DNA from: an uncultured Clostridia bacterium
GTDB taxonomy: Bacteria; Bacillota; Clostridia; Christensenellales; Borkfalkiaceae
Length of the DNA: 44,299 nt
NCBI GenBank assembly: GCA_944328845.1
Contig: CALVHV010000004.1
Span: 1-44,299, forward strand
Reading direction: 5' to 3'
Shown: positions 9,601 to 16,751 of the stretch, one piece after another
Layout of the letters: each line of letters begins with the position of its first letter
Position numbering within the stretch: position 1 is the first letter of the stretch
Made by a program: the position numbers and the translations under genes
The notes under the pieces: generated by a model
Seen by the model: the letters and a program-made list of their open reading frames with translations, nothing else
What the model was told of the DNA's origin: nothing
The model's database searches: none

Positions 9601-10033
9601 GCAGGGAAGAAAAGTCTGTCTCTTCCCCTTCCCGCAAGGTGAGCGAGCGCACCTCGCGAGGAAAAAGCTGCAAAAGGCTCTCCGCGTCGCACACGGTGAT
9701 CCGCACGCCGTGACGGATGCGCCACAGCGCTTCGAGACGGCGGTACAGCGCATCCTTGGAGACAGCGTCCTTGTACAGCAGCACTTCATCCTTGGCGTTG
9801 AGCAGCGCCACCTCTTCGCCCGAAAAACCGGCGATCTCCGCCGCCATGCGGGACGCGGTCTGCGCGTTGTCCGCCACGTACACCACCCTGCCCTGCGTGC
9901 AGCAGGCGGCGAGCAGCGCCTTGAAGGGCTGATTCACGCCAAAAACCGCCGTCGGCGTGCCGAGGCGGAGATCGTTTTCGAGGTCGAGGAACTCGCCCCC
10001 TAAATTGTGTGCGTTGAAAAATGCCTTTGGCAT
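6614..10033 (-). CDS. mfd: Transcription-repair coupling factor
   Basis: A 1139-residue Mfd, which releases stalled RNA polymerase and recruits UvrA to lesions. The UvrB-like N-terminal part is followed by the RNA polymerase-interacting domain (DVLYVPVEQMDILSRYMG), the SF2 translocase with Walker A GDVGYGKTEVA and DEEQRFG box, and a C-terminal UvrA-control domain. Size is normal for the family. The start MPKAFFNAHN (10033) was chosen because GGAG lies 8-9 bases upstream and a longer reading would run into pth. It is transcribed after pth with a 23-base gap. The prs-pth-mfd order is the familiar Firmicute arrangement. Confidence 0.97.
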   Translation of the reverse strand: MPKAFFNAHNLGGEFLDLENDLRLGTPTAVFGVNQPFKALLAACCTQGRVVYVADNAQTASRMAAEIAGFSGEEVALLNAKDEVLLYKDAVSKDALYRRLEALWRIRHGVRITVCDAESLLQLFPREVRSLTLREGEETDFSSLPAKLVSLGYTRTSSVENRGQFALRGDILEVYPVLGDPARVDFFGDTVEKIKPYDFLTGERLSTLREWTIVAATDVFIEADEAEGIREALFGELNSFKDAAAYERALTIAGELSAKLDEGACFGGASYLLPLLKNTVDFKTFFGDALYIFDECKLIEDKADALYKEHEERCALLRRGGEAFSFTREQYLGKEELFALLASVRAAAFQTFAASTRFFRPLKVYNLHCSPVGKYLNSFQNLVNDVRSWRSNKYRVLLYCGTQARADKLREVFDEEGIGSSSCPASLELLKGVAVTAEELESGLILHEQKLVVIGTGELYTKSAVKKRIRRKRNDLFTSPEVGDYAVHETHGVGRITGTKKIETTDGTKEYIALEYRGGDVLYVPVEQMDILSRYMGEETPSLSKIGGAEFEKVKQRVRASLKAMAFDLKKLYAERSEKKGFVFSPHTEAMDEFESAFEYEETADQLSSIEEIKEDMCSPKVMDRLLCGDVGYGKTEVAFRAAYLCILNGKQAVLMCPNTVLCQQHFETAQRRFADFGVNIEVLNRFKSPKEQEDILSRLESGKIDLIIGTHRLLSSDVKFRDLGLLILDEEQRFGVEHKEKIKNMKTDVDCLTMTATPIPRTLHMSLSGIRDISTIDTPPSNRLPVQTYVVEETETLIRDACVRELARGGQVFILYNRVESIYSFAAKISQIVPEGKVCVAHGRMDKTALENGIMGFYRGETNLLVSTTIIENGIDLPKANTLIVIDADRLGISQLYQLRGRVGRGSVLAHAYFTFKPEKVMTETASKRLQAIMEFTELGSGFKIAMRDLEIRGAGSVLGREQHGHMDKVGYELYAKLLQEELTGEEQTVAELDIRAAAYIPETYIEASASRLDCYKQIAEIRGVADYKRVCLSMEENYGKMPPEVLNLLVIAVLKAYAAKFNIRKLAVSAKGGRAELPSVKSLADPRLCAALDKYSSMVRLEMSKSPAIEFYGGADAQKVMLDMTKFFKFAENSAAV

Positions 10034-10056
10034 AAGCTGTTCTCCGAAAACTTGCT

Positions 10057-10620
10057 TCAGCGATTGAATTCGTTCATCACGTTTTCGATGCTCTCCCCTC
10101 TCGCAAAGCGGATCGCCGCCTCGGCTGCTTTCCCGCACGCGTCCGCAAACAGCGGATAGTCTTCCTTGCGGATGTCTGCGAGAACGTAGTTGATAATGGG
10201 GATATTGACTTCGGGGTCCTTGATGCCGATGCGGATGCGGGGAAATTCCGTCGTGCCGATCTCCCCGATGATGCTGCGCATGCCGTTGTGTGTGCCCGCG
10301 CTGCCCGAAACGCGGATGCGGAGCTTGCCTTTGGGCAGATCGAAATCGTCGTAAATGACGAGCAGGTCTTCGGGCTGCAGCTTGTATTTGGACATCAGCT
10401 GTTTGACCGCCCTGCCGCTGGCGTTCATGTATGTTAGAGGACGGGCGAGGATGACCTTGTCCCCGCCGAGAAATGCTTCCGCAACCGACGCTTCACATTC
10501 CTTTTTTTTGAACTTGACCCCCAGCTTTTCCGCTGCGTCGCCCACAGCGAGAAAGCCCATGTTGTGAAAGGTCGTTTCGTATTTTTTTTCAGGATTTCCC
10601 AACCCGACGATCAGGTGCAT
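10057..10620 (-). CDS. pth: Peptidyl-tRNA hydrolase
   Basis: A 187-residue Pth that cleaves peptidyl-tRNA released from stalled ribosomes. The N-terminal LIVGLGNPEKKYETTFHNMGF contains the catalytic His in the FHN context; DDFDLPKGKLRIR and GTHNGMRSI follow. The length is standard. The start at 10620 follows AGGAGGAG at about 7 bases. It lies between the small zinc-ribbon gene and mfd, all on the minus strand. Confidence 0.96.
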   Translation of the reverse strand: MHLIVGLGNPEKKYETTFHNMGFLAVGDAAEKLGVKFKKKECEASVAEAFLGGDKVILARPLTYMNASGRAVKQLMSKYKLQPEDLLVIYDDFDLPKGKLRIRVSGSAGTHNGMRSIIGEIGTTEFPRIRIGIKDPEVNIPIINYVLADIRKEDYPLFADACGKAAEAAIRFARGESIENVMNEFNR

Positions 10621-10690
10621 GATCGTACTCCTCCTATTCCGGTCTTGCTTTTCCGCAATAAATCTGCGATATTTTTCTATACGCACGAAC

Positions 10691-10714
10691 GCCGCGTTTT
10701 ATAAAAAACGCGGC
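10691..10714. repeat. Inverted repeat between pth and the small zinc-ribbon gene
   Basis: GCCGCGTTTT (10691-10700), loop ATAA and AAAACGCGGC (10705-10714). There is no T tract after it, so a terminator role is unclear; it may shape the pth leader. Confidence 0.5.
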
Positions 10715-10748
10715 AAATCGAATACGCTTTTATTCACTTTGAAAGTGT

Positions 10749-11111
10749 TCATATACTCAAAAACAGGAGAACGATAAAAGCAAGCAACAAGGCAATGCCC
10801 AGCCATGCAAACATGCAGCAGACTATAATCGCCTTCTGCAACGCCGTATATTTCGCTATATTTACTTTGACATCCGAAAGGGAGATCTCTTTTTTACAAG
10901 AAAGGCATTTGCCCTTCGTAAACTTCAAAAGATGCCGTCGGTCGCTCTTTCCGCATTGCGGACAAATCACGCTTTCGCCGGCTCCGTATTCATTGAGGTA
11001 TCGAATGACTCCGCGAGGCCAAAATAAAAGATACGATAACGATTTACTCTCCTGCTTCGGAAGCCCTTGTCCGCGCATGTCCTTTTCGATAAAGACAGCA
11101 ATCAATACCAT
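10749..11111 (-). CDS. Small zinc-ribbon membrane protein, unknown, possibly frameshifted at its 5' end
   Basis: From the first in-frame ATG (11111) the product has 120 residues. A hydrophobic N-terminus runs into IEKD. A treble-clef-like zinc ribbon follows (CPQCGKSDRRHLL about 50-62, then CLSCKK), and a C-terminal membrane segment (about 93-118). I do not recognise the family. The N-terminal membrane segment actually begins before this ATG: the same frame stays open back to 11207 and adds GKYILFIGLFVWFAA. It contains no ATG, GTG or TTG there. The only good Shine-Dalgarno plus ATG (AGGAG, ATG at 11196) is in another frame. It is also visibly AT-richer than prs and pth, which flank it. It may be a damaged or recently acquired gene. 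Confidence 0.5.
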   Translation of the reverse strand: MVLIAVFIEKDMRGQGLPKQESKSLSYLLFWPRGVIRYLNEYGAGESVICPQCGKSDRRHLLKFTKGKCLSCKKEISLSDVKVNIAKYTALQKAIIVCCMFAWLGIALLLAFIVLLFLSI

Positions 11112-11219
11112 TGCGGCAAACCAGACAAATAAGCCTATAAAGAGGATATATTTGCCACGGGATCTCTGTGCTGACAGAAACGGAAAGCAGGGACATTTCT
11201 TCTGCTCCTATTCAGAAAC

Positions 11220-12173
11220 TCAGTCGTAGATCTTCGACATAGGCTTGTCGAGATAGACGTTTTCGATAGCGGCGGCAAAGATGTCCGCAACGGAAATGAC
11301 GGAGATCTTGTCCAATTTCTTTTCGGGAGGAAGATTGATGGTGTCGAGCACGACCAGCTCCTTGATGGGAGCTTTTTCCAGCCGCTCCATGGCAGGGCCG
11401 CTGAACACCGCGTGCGTGCAGCCCGCATACACTTCCTTGGCACCGTGATCCATCAGCGCCTGCGCGCCCTGGCAGATGGTGCCCGCCGTATCGATCATGT
11501 CGTCCACCATCAGGCACTTTTTGCCCTCGATGTCGCCGATGATGTTCATTACTTCCATCACGTTTGCCTTGGGACGGCGCTTGTCGATGATCGCCATCTG
11601 GCAGTTGAGCTTCATGGCGACGTTGCGCGCACGGGTGACGGAACCGATATCGGGAGAAACAACGACAAAGTTTTCGTCGATGATCTGTTTTTTCTTGAAA
11701 TAATTATAGATGGTAGGCCCGCCGAGCAGGTGATCGAGCGGGATATTGAAAAAGCCCTGGATCTGCGCGGCATGGAGGTCCATGGTAAGGACGCGGTCCG
11801 CGCCTGCGGCGGTGATGAGGTCGGCAACGAGTTTTGCCGTGATAGGATCGCGCGAGCGCGCCTTTCTGTCCTGACGGGCATATCCGAAATAAGGAACGAC
11901 TGCCGTGATACGGCCTGCGCTTGCGCGGCGCGCCGCATCGATAAGGATGAGCAGTTCCATCAGGTTGTCGTTGACGGGCGCAGACGTAGACTGGATGATG
12001 AACAGATCTCTGCCGCGCACGGTCTCGTCGATATGGACCGCCGTTTCACCGTCCGAAAAACACCCCACTTCCGCGCTGCCGAGCTCTGTGTTCAGCTTTT
12101 TGGCAATGGCTTCCGCCAGCGGACGGTTGGAATTTCCCGCAAACAGTTTGATCTCGTTGCCGTGTGTTATCAT
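11220..12173 (-). CDS. prs: Ribose-phosphate pyrophosphokinase (PRPP synthetase)
   Basis: A 317-residue class I PRPP synthetase, making phosphoribosyl pyrophosphate from ribose 5-phosphate and ATP for nucleotide, His, Trp and NAD synthesis. Visible motifs are [10 protein letters not shown], the metal-binding [17 protein letters not shown] of the flexible loop, and the PRPP-binding loop [14 protein letters not shown]. Length and start fit the family, and GGAGGT lies upstream of the ATG. PRPP is also the co-substrate of NadC, encoded later in the window. The gene is preceded by a roughly 200-base leader that contains a folded RNA and its own promoter. Confidence 0.98.
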   Translation of the reverse strand: MITHGNEIKLFAGNSNRPLAEAIAKKLNTELGSAEVGCFSDGETAVHIDETVRGRDLFIIQSTSAPVNDNLMELLILIDAARRASAGRITAVVPYFGYARQDRKARSRDPITAKLVADLITAAGADRVLTMDLHAAQIQGFFNIPLDHLLGGPTIYNYFKKKQIIDENFVVVSPDIGSVTRARNVAMKLNCQMAIIDKRRPKANVMEVMNIIGDIEGKKCLMVDDMIDTAGTICQGAQALMDHGAKEVYAGCTHAVFSGPAMERLEKAPIKELVVLDTINLPPEKKLDKISVISVADIFAAAIENVYLDKPMSKIYD

Positions 12174-12263
12174 GTGTACCTCCGAAAAATACTGAGATTG
12201 CGGACTGTGCCGCAGGTTTTTACCGAAAACGCATTACAACGGCTTTTATAAACTTGTAAAAAC

Positions 12264-12377
12264 AAAAAAGCCGGGCAAAATTTTCTTTTTGCCTCCCCCA
12301 TTCTGTCCCGTCGAAACGTTCACTTACCTTCCGACGGCTTTGCGGGCAGCGGCGGTTTTCCCCGCCCGGCGCCCATG
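12264..12377 (-). ncRNA. Candidate structured RNA between tadA and prs
   Basis: Downstream of a good promoter, the minus strand can be closed by GCCGGGC (12370-12364) pairing with GCCCGGC (12276-12270), followed by six T (12269-12264). Inside is a 9-bp hairpin (12337-12329 with 12316-12308) with a 12-base loop. A GGCGG/CCGCC hairpin (12366-12362 with 12355-12351) shares bases with the closing stem, so the two cannot coexist. The place directly after tadA is where many Firmicutes encode SRP RNA. However, I cannot find the conserved GGAAGGAAGCAGC-type SRP core. It may be an sRNA, a very diverged SRP RNA or a prs attenuator. Confidence 0.45.
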
Positions 12378-12383
12378 TATAAT

Positions 12384-12412
12384 ATTGTACGGTTTTTCCC
12401 TGCAATAGTCAA
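12384..12412 (-). promoter_or_regulatory. Promoter upstream of the structured RNA and prs
   Basis: On the minus strand TTGACT (12412-12407), 17 bp, then TACAAT (12389-12384). It lies in the gap after tadA, so prs is not dependent on read-through from the CPBP-rlmH-M14-tadA genes. Confidence 0.75.
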
Positions 12413-12437
12413 ATGTTTTGCAAGGACAAACAAAAAA

Positions 12438-12917
12438 TTATTCCTCTTCTTTTTCCTGCTCCGTTTTCGTGCGCGCGCGCATCGAGCGGAAGAATCCGGA
12501 AAGGAGCTGCGAACACTCCTCTTCCAGAACGCCGCCCTCCACCTCCAGCGTGTGGTTGAGCAGGTTGCTCTGCGCCAGTTCCGCCGTCATCGAGCGCCCC
12601 TTCTGCTCGTACGCACCGAAATAAATTTTGCGCACGCGCGCGTTGAGCGCCGCCCCCATGCACATGGGGCAAGGCTCCAGCGTGACATACAGGTCACGCT
12701 CGGGCAGGCGCCAGGTGCCGAATTTTTTACAGGCGCGGTCGATGGCGTACATCTCCGCGTGCGAACTTGCCATCTGCGTTTTGGTGCGGCGGTTATACCC
12801 GGAAGAGACGATCTTTCCCTCGCAGACGATGACAGCCCCGACGGGCACTTCCCCCTGCGCCAGTCCTTTGCGCGCGCGGGCGAGCGCGGCACGCATAAAT
12901 TTTATCTTATCTTCCAT
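12438..12917 (-). CDS. tadA: tRNA-specific adenosine deaminase
   Basis: A 159-residue zinc deaminase that converts A34 to inosine in tRNA-Arg. The zinc/catalytic motif HAE is at 53-55 and PCPMC at 82-86, in the order typical of TadA, followed by RKIYFGAYEQKGR. The start at 12917 was chosen because GGAGGA lies just upstream and the family begins here; a longer reading would be antisense-like sequence. It overlaps the end of the M14 peptidase gene by 16 bases, implying a shared transcript. Confidence 0.93.
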   Translation of the reverse strand: MEDKIKFMRAALARARKGLAQGEVPVGAVIVCEGKIVSSGYNRRTKTQMASSHAEMYAIDRACKKFGTWRLPERDLYVTLEPCPMCMGAALNARVRKIYFGAYEQKGRSMTAELAQSNLLNHTLEVEGGVLEEECSQLLSGFFRSMRARTKTEQEKEEE

Positions 12918-13735
12918 AGTTCCTCCGAAAGACGGCGCACCGCGCCGATGTTTTTTGCGAGAATATCGGGAAAGTCGCGCTCGGACAGAGGATGGGAAAG
13001 AGAATCCCGCCCCGCTTCGATGGTAAACGCGGGGATACGCAGTGCGCGGATACACGCATCTTTATACCCGCCGCCGCTGCCCGAAATGCGCTTTGCGGCA
13101 TACCCCGTCTCTTTGGCAAGAGCGAGCGCGAGCGCTTCGTCGCGGCGCAGCCGCTCCCCCTGCTGAAAATACTCCCAATAGATCTCCTCTCCCTTCGTAT
13201 GGTAGGAGATCGTCGCATCCGGCCGCACCTCCAGCGTAAAGCGGTACAGCAAGGCGCTTTCCGGCTCGCTGAGCGGCCGCCTGCCTATATAATTTTCGGG
13301 CGCGGGCGAGCGCACGTTGCGCACCCCTTCCCCCCAACCGGCAGGAAAATTGACGTTCAGATCGACGGCATTTGCGTTGGCTTTCCACAGAGAAAGATCC
13401 CGCCCCTCGTTGACCACGCGCAAAAACTGCGCACGGCGAGGCGGAAGCTGCTGTAAAAAACCTTCCCCGTAACGGGAAAGGAGCGCGCCGTCCGGATTTG
13501 CCAGCGGCACGAACCACGCGCCGCCGCGGGTCAGTCCGAACAAGAGCTGTTCGGGCGCGAGCAGGGAGGTCACCCATTCCCTGCCGTGGATCCCATATTG
13601 CACGAGGATCTGCGGATATTCGTGCCTGCCCGCAAACAGCGCCACGATAGGAAGACCGCACGCACTTGCGCCCAGAATCCTCTTTTCGCCGCCGTAGCTT
13701 TGGTAAAAACGGTAGATCGTCTGCACTGCATCCAT
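12902..13735 (-). CDS. M14 family zinc carboxypeptidase, probably muropeptide gamma-D-Glu-diamino acid type
   Basis: A 277-residue single-domain M14 peptidase. Zinc ligands are seen in GIHGREW (His50, Glu53) and SYHTKGEEIYW (His179). The catalytic Glu is Glu240 in FTIEAGRD. At 126-133 the sequence reads LNVNFPAG, so Val replaces the Arg that binds the substrate carboxylate in animal-type carboxypeptidases (NRNF). Similar DLNVNF sequences occur in clostridial gamma-D-glutamyl-meso-diaminopimelate peptidases, hence the suggested muropeptide substrate. No signal peptide is visible, which points to cytosolic muropeptide recycling. There is no clear Shine-Dalgarno before the ATG. It lies between rlmH and tadA. 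Confidence 0.8.
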   Translation of the reverse strand: MDAVQTIYRFYQSYGGEKRILGASACGLPIVALFAGRHEYPQILVQYGIHGREWVTSLLAPEQLLFGLTRGGAWFVPLANPDGALLSRYGEGFLQQLPPRRAQFLRVVNEGRDLSLWKANANAVDLNVNFPAGWGEGVRNVRSPAPENYIGRRPLSEPESALLYRFTLEVRPDATISYHTKGEEIYWEYFQQGERLRRDEALALALAKETGYAAKRISGSGGGYKDACIRALRIPAFTIEAGRDSLSHPLSERDFPDILAKNIGAVRRLSEELWKIR

Positions 13736-13771
13736 AATGATATTGTACGGACGAAGGGCAGAAAAGTTGCC

Positions 13772-14209
13772 TTATTTGTGATACTCGCAGCCCGCGTTGA
13801 TCATAAACGCGCGATAGATCTGCTCGCAGAGAATGACACGCATCAGCTGGTGCGGGAAGGTCATGTCCGAAAAAGAGAGAAGAAAATCTGCCCTGTCCTT
13901 GACCTTTTCGTCCAGCCCGCAGGAAGAACCGATGACGAAAGTCATCTCTTTGCCCGCATCGCACAGTTCTTTCACCTTCCCCGCAAGAGCAGGGCTGGAA
14001 AGTTTTTTCCCCTCCACCGCCAAAACGATGACGTAGCCGCGCAGCTCCTTTAAAATGAGCTCCCCCTCTTCCTCCAGCGTGCGGCGTTCGGGAAGTTCGC
14101 GCACGGAGACCTGCGCAAAGCGGGTGAGGCGCTTGCAGTACTCCGCAACGGCGTCCGCGTAAAAAGTTTCTTTGAGTTTGCCCACGCAAACGAGACGGAT
14201 CTTCTGCAT
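13772..14209 (-). CDS. rlmH: 23S rRNA (pseudouridine-1915-N3)-methyltransferase
   Basis: A 145-residue SPOUT-class methyltransferase that methylates pseudouridine 1915 in helix 69 of 23S rRNA. The C-terminal SAM-binding knot is unmistakable: FVIGSSCGLDEKVKDRAD, LSFSDMTFPHQLMRVILCEQ and the terminal YRAFMINAGCEYHK. It is slightly shorter than the usual 155-160 residues. The start MQKIRLVCVGKLKE (14209) follows the CPBP gene stop with one base between, so the two are translationally linked. Confidence 0.95.
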   Translation of the reverse strand: MQKIRLVCVGKLKETFYADAVAEYCKRLTRFAQVSVRELPERRTLEEEGELILKELRGYVIVLAVEGKKLSSPALAGKVKELCDAGKEMTFVIGSSCGLDEKVKDRADFLLSFSDMTFPHQLMRVILCEQIYRAFMINAGCEYHK

Positions 14210-14210
14210 C

Positions 14211-15176
14211 TCAGCCACCCAGACTGCCCGCAAAGTTGACGAACCAGAAAAGGACGCACAGCAGGATACCCGCCAGGGCGGACAGGACAAAGGGCTTGAT
14301 CTCCCCTTCCTTTTTGCGATCGTTCCTCTTATCAAAAAAGATGAGGTACGCCAGGCTGCCAAGCAGACAGAGCGCGGAGAGCACGTACAGAGTGACCTCC
14401 CCCGCAAACGGAAGCCCGCCCAAGAACGAATACTTTTCCTCGAACAGGATAAAGGCATTGTTGACAAAGTGGATAAAGACGGTAGGCAACAGAGAATCGG
14501 CGCGCAGGGCGAGCAAGGTAAACGCCGCGCCGCACACGAACTGGTACACCGTCTGCGAAGGGTTCTGATGGAAAATGCAGAACAGCGCGCCGCCGAGAAG
14601 GCAGGCGGCAACCGTACCGACGTCCTTGATCCCTTCCAGTATAATGCCGCGGAAAAGCGTTTCCTCCAACACCGCGGGCAGGACGGCGACGACGATGAGT
14701 ACGCCGATAAATCCGCCCCCTTCCAGCGAAGGGAGGGAAGAGTCGGGAAGATTGTACCCGAACAACTTCAAAAAGGCAATGAAGGCGTTGCTGACGAAAT
14801 TGAAACTGAACATCAACCCGAACAGCAGCACCAAGCCGATCAGGTAATACTTCGGATGCGCCGCCTTGCGCCAACCGAAAGCGGAAGGCTTTTCGCGGTA
14901 AATGAGCGCAAAGGCAAGTATGACGGCGACGTAGACGACCTGATACAGGACATAAGAAAAATATTTGTAGACCTGCGTGTCCGAGATCTCGTCTACCGTC
15001 ATGCCCAGCGTTTTGGAAAGCACGGCGACCGTGACCGAAAAAGCGAGGCTGATGACGAGCATCCCGATGATCGCGCCCGAATACACCATGCCGCTCACCG
15101 CTTTGCGCGGCTGATCGAAAATACTGCGCCTTACGGGCGCCCCGCCCCGTTCGGGGCTATGATTTTTCTGTTCCAT
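14211..15176 (-). CDS. CPBP-family intramembrane glutamic protease
   Basis: A 321-residue integral membrane protein with about eight hydrophobic segments. The CPBP/Rce1 (Abi) motifs are present: EETLFRG (motif 1, catalytic Glu pair), FCIFHQNP (motif 2 His) and HFVNNAF (motif 3). Proteins of this family cleave within or near membranes; the substrate is unknown. The start at 15176 has no Shine-Dalgarno. Instead a promoter ends 7 bases before the ATG, so the mRNA may begin at the AUG itself. It heads the run CPBP-rlmH-M14-tadA. Confidence 0.88.
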   Translation of the reverse strand: MEQKNHSPERGGAPVRRSIFDQPRKAVSGMVYSGAIIGMLVISLAFSVTVAVLSKTLGMTVDEISDTQVYKYFSYVLYQVVYVAVILAFALIYREKPSAFGWRKAAHPKYYLIGLVLLFGLMFSFNFVSNAFIAFLKLFGYNLPDSSLPSLEGGGFIGVLIVVAVLPAVLEETLFRGIILEGIKDVGTVAACLLGGALFCIFHQNPSQTVYQFVCGAAFTLLALRADSLLPTVFIHFVNNAFILFEEKYSFLGGLPFAGEVTLYVLSALCLLGSLAYLIFFDKRNDRKKEGEIKPFVLSALAGILLCVLFWFVNFAGSLGG

Positions 15177-15183
15177 ACAAACC

Positions 15184-15212
15184 ATTATACCGAAAAATTT
15201 TTGTTTCGTAAA
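15184..15212 (-). promoter_or_regulatory. Promoter of the CPBP gene, probably leaderless
   Basis: On the minus strand TTTACG (15212-15207), 17 bp, then TATAAT (15189-15184). Seven bases separate the -10 box from the ATG at 15176, which places transcription start at or next to the start codon. Confidence 0.65.
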
Positions 15213-15221
15213 CAAAATTCT

Positions 15222-15249
15222 TTTGCTTTTGAGGATTTTCTGCTATAAT
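15222..15249 (+). promoter_or_regulatory. Promoter of the fumarase genes (extended -10)
   Basis: TGC directly before TATAAT (15244-15249) forms an extended -10; a weak -35 TTTGCT (15222-15227) is 16 bp upstream. It is back to back with the CPBP promoter. Confidence 0.65.
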
Positions 15250-15277
15250 AATCGTGAAAGTATTGAGAGGTCCGTTT

Positions 15278-16120
15278 ATGAGAATCATCAATTCCGAAAA
15301 AATCGAACAAGCCGTCTACGAGCTTGCCAAAAACGCCTGTCTGCGGCTGACCCCTTCCTGCGCGCGCGCCCTGCGCGACGCCGCCGCGGCGGAGAAACAG
15401 GGAAGCGCCGCCGCGTTTGCCCTGGACACCGTTTTACAGAACGCCGACACTGCCGCACGCGAGCAGATGGCCGTCTGCCAGGACACGGGGTATGCAGTCA
15501 TCCTCGCCGAACTGGGTCAGGAAGTACACATCGAGGGAGAACTTTTAAGCAATGCGGTCGATCGCGGCGTGCGCAGAGCATATGAAGATTTTTGTTTCCG
15601 CAAAAGCATATGCGACCCCATCACTCGCGTCAACACGGCGGACAACACGCCTGCCGCTCTGCATACGGAGATCGTGGCGGGAGACAAACTTTCCCTCACT
15701 TTTCTGCCCAAAGGATTCGGGAGCGAAAACATGTCCCGCCTGTATATGCTCACCCCCGCCAAAGGCGTGGACGGCATTGTGGAGAGCATCGTGGAAACGG
15801 TGCGCCTGGCAGGCAGCAAACCCTGCCCGCCCGTGTATGTGGGCGTAGGCATCGGCGGCACCTTTGATACCTGTGCCTTTCTCGCCAAGAAGGCACTCAC
15901 GCGGGAAATCGGCAGCCGCAACCCGCGCGCCGACGTCGCCGAGATCGAGCGCAGGGCTCTGGAAAAAATAAACGCACTGGGCATCGGCGCCCAAGGCTTC
16001 GGAGGGAACGTGACCGCTCTCGGCGTAAGCTGCGAACTTGCGCCCACCCACATCGCGGGGCTCCCCGTTGCCGTCAACATCCAGTGCCACTGCGTGCGCT
16101 GCGAAAGCGTTATCCTCTGA
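15278..16120 (+). CDS. fumA: Fe-S class I fumarate hydratase, alpha subunit
   Basis: A 280-residue N-terminal subunit of two-subunit class I fumarase/L(+)-tartrate dehydratase, which hydrates fumarate to malate with a [4Fe-4S] cluster. Cluster-type cysteines are in VCQDTGYAV (about 66-74), TFDTCAFLAKKA (about 200) and the C-terminal NIQCHCVRC. GIGGTFD and GFGGNVTALGV are family signatures. The start at 15278 follows GAGAGG; an upstream in-frame ATG at 15254 lies close to the promoter and lacks a site. The beta subunit follows, so the pair is complete. Fumarate rather than tartrate is assumed from general abundance, not from a diagnostic residue. Confidence 0.9.
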   Translation: MRIINSEKIEQAVYELAKNACLRLTPSCARALRDAAAAEKQGSAAAFALDTVLQNADTAAREQMAVCQDTGYAVILAELGQEVHIEGELLSNAVDRGVRRAYEDFCFRKSICDPITRVNTADNTPAALHTEIVAGDKLSLTFLPKGFGSENMSRLYMLTPAKGVDGIVESIVETVRLAGSKPCPPVYVGVGIGGTFDTCAFLAKKALTREIGSRNPRADVAEIERRALEKINALGIGAQGFGGNVTALGVSCELAPTHIAGLPVAVNIQCHCVRCESVIL

Positions 16121-16191
16121 TAAAAAAGCTGTTTTACGCCAATTATGCGTGACATAGTACTATGAATCCATCGAAAAAGGTAAGTTGAAAG

Positions 16192-16716
16192 ATGAAAAAA
16201 ATCACTTTACCGCTCAAAGACGCGGATATTGAAAATTTGAAAGCAGGAGAGAGCGTGCTCCTTTCCGGCAGCATCCTGACGGGCAGAGACTGCGCACACA
16301 AGCGTATTTGCGGGTATTTGGATAAGGGCGAGGCACTGTCTTTCTCTCTTACAGGACAGACCCTCTACTATGCCGGACCCTGCCCCGCCCCCGCGGGCAA
16401 AGCCTGCGGAAGCTGCGGCCCCACCACCAGCGCGCGCATGGATGCGTTTGCACCTCGCCTGTTGGATCTCGGACTGAAAGGAATGATCGGCAAGGGAGAG
16501 CGCAGCGAAGAGGTGTGCGAAAGCATCGTCAAAAACCATGCCGTCTATTTTGCCGCCGTGGGCGGTGCGGGCGCCCTGTACGGGAACGCCATCAAAAAGA
16601 GTGAGCTTGTGGCTTTCCCCGATCTTCTCAGCGAGGCGGTGTACCGCTTTGAGATAGAAGATTTTCCCTGCATCGTCGCCATCGACTGCCACGGCGGAAA
16701 CATTTACCGCCGCTGA
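16192..16716 (+). CDS. fumB: Fe-S class I fumarate hydratase, beta subunit
   Basis: A 174-residue C-terminal-domain subunit matching fumarase beta/TtdB. LLSGSILTGRDCAHKRI near 23-39, YYAGPCPAP, the GPTTSARMD loop, GMIGKG and the Gly-rich VGGAGAL are all present. With the alpha subunit it forms the complete oxygen-sensitive hydratase. AAAGGTAAG precedes the ATG. The 71-base gap from alpha has no terminator. The gene name only marks the beta subunit and does not imply the E. coli FumB enzyme. Confidence 0.9.
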   Translation: MKKITLPLKDADIENLKAGESVLLSGSILTGRDCAHKRICGYLDKGEALSFSLTGQTLYYAGPCPAPAGKACGSCGPTTSARMDAFAPRLLDLGLKGMIGKGERSEEVCESIVKNHAVYFAAVGGAGALYGNAIKKSELVAFPDLLSEAVYRFEIEDFPCIVAIDCHGGNIYRR

Positions 16717-16751
16717 TCAATATTGCAAACGCACATTTTTGAGGTGATAAG

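Noticed and set aside
12306..12320. UUCGACGGGA on the minus strand, as at the 5' end of tmRNA
   Set aside because: The transcript is only about 115 bases, and no tRNA-like ends or tag reading frame are present.
12264..12377. SRP RNA by position after tadA
   Set aside because: Not accepted as a firm call: the GGAAGGAAGCAGC-type core is missing, and the central segment forms a perfect hairpin instead.
13736..13771. Third possible leaderless promoter (TACAAT just before the M14 ATG)
   Set aside because: No acceptable -35 at 16-18 bp, and the gene lies inside an operon, so the match is probably chance.
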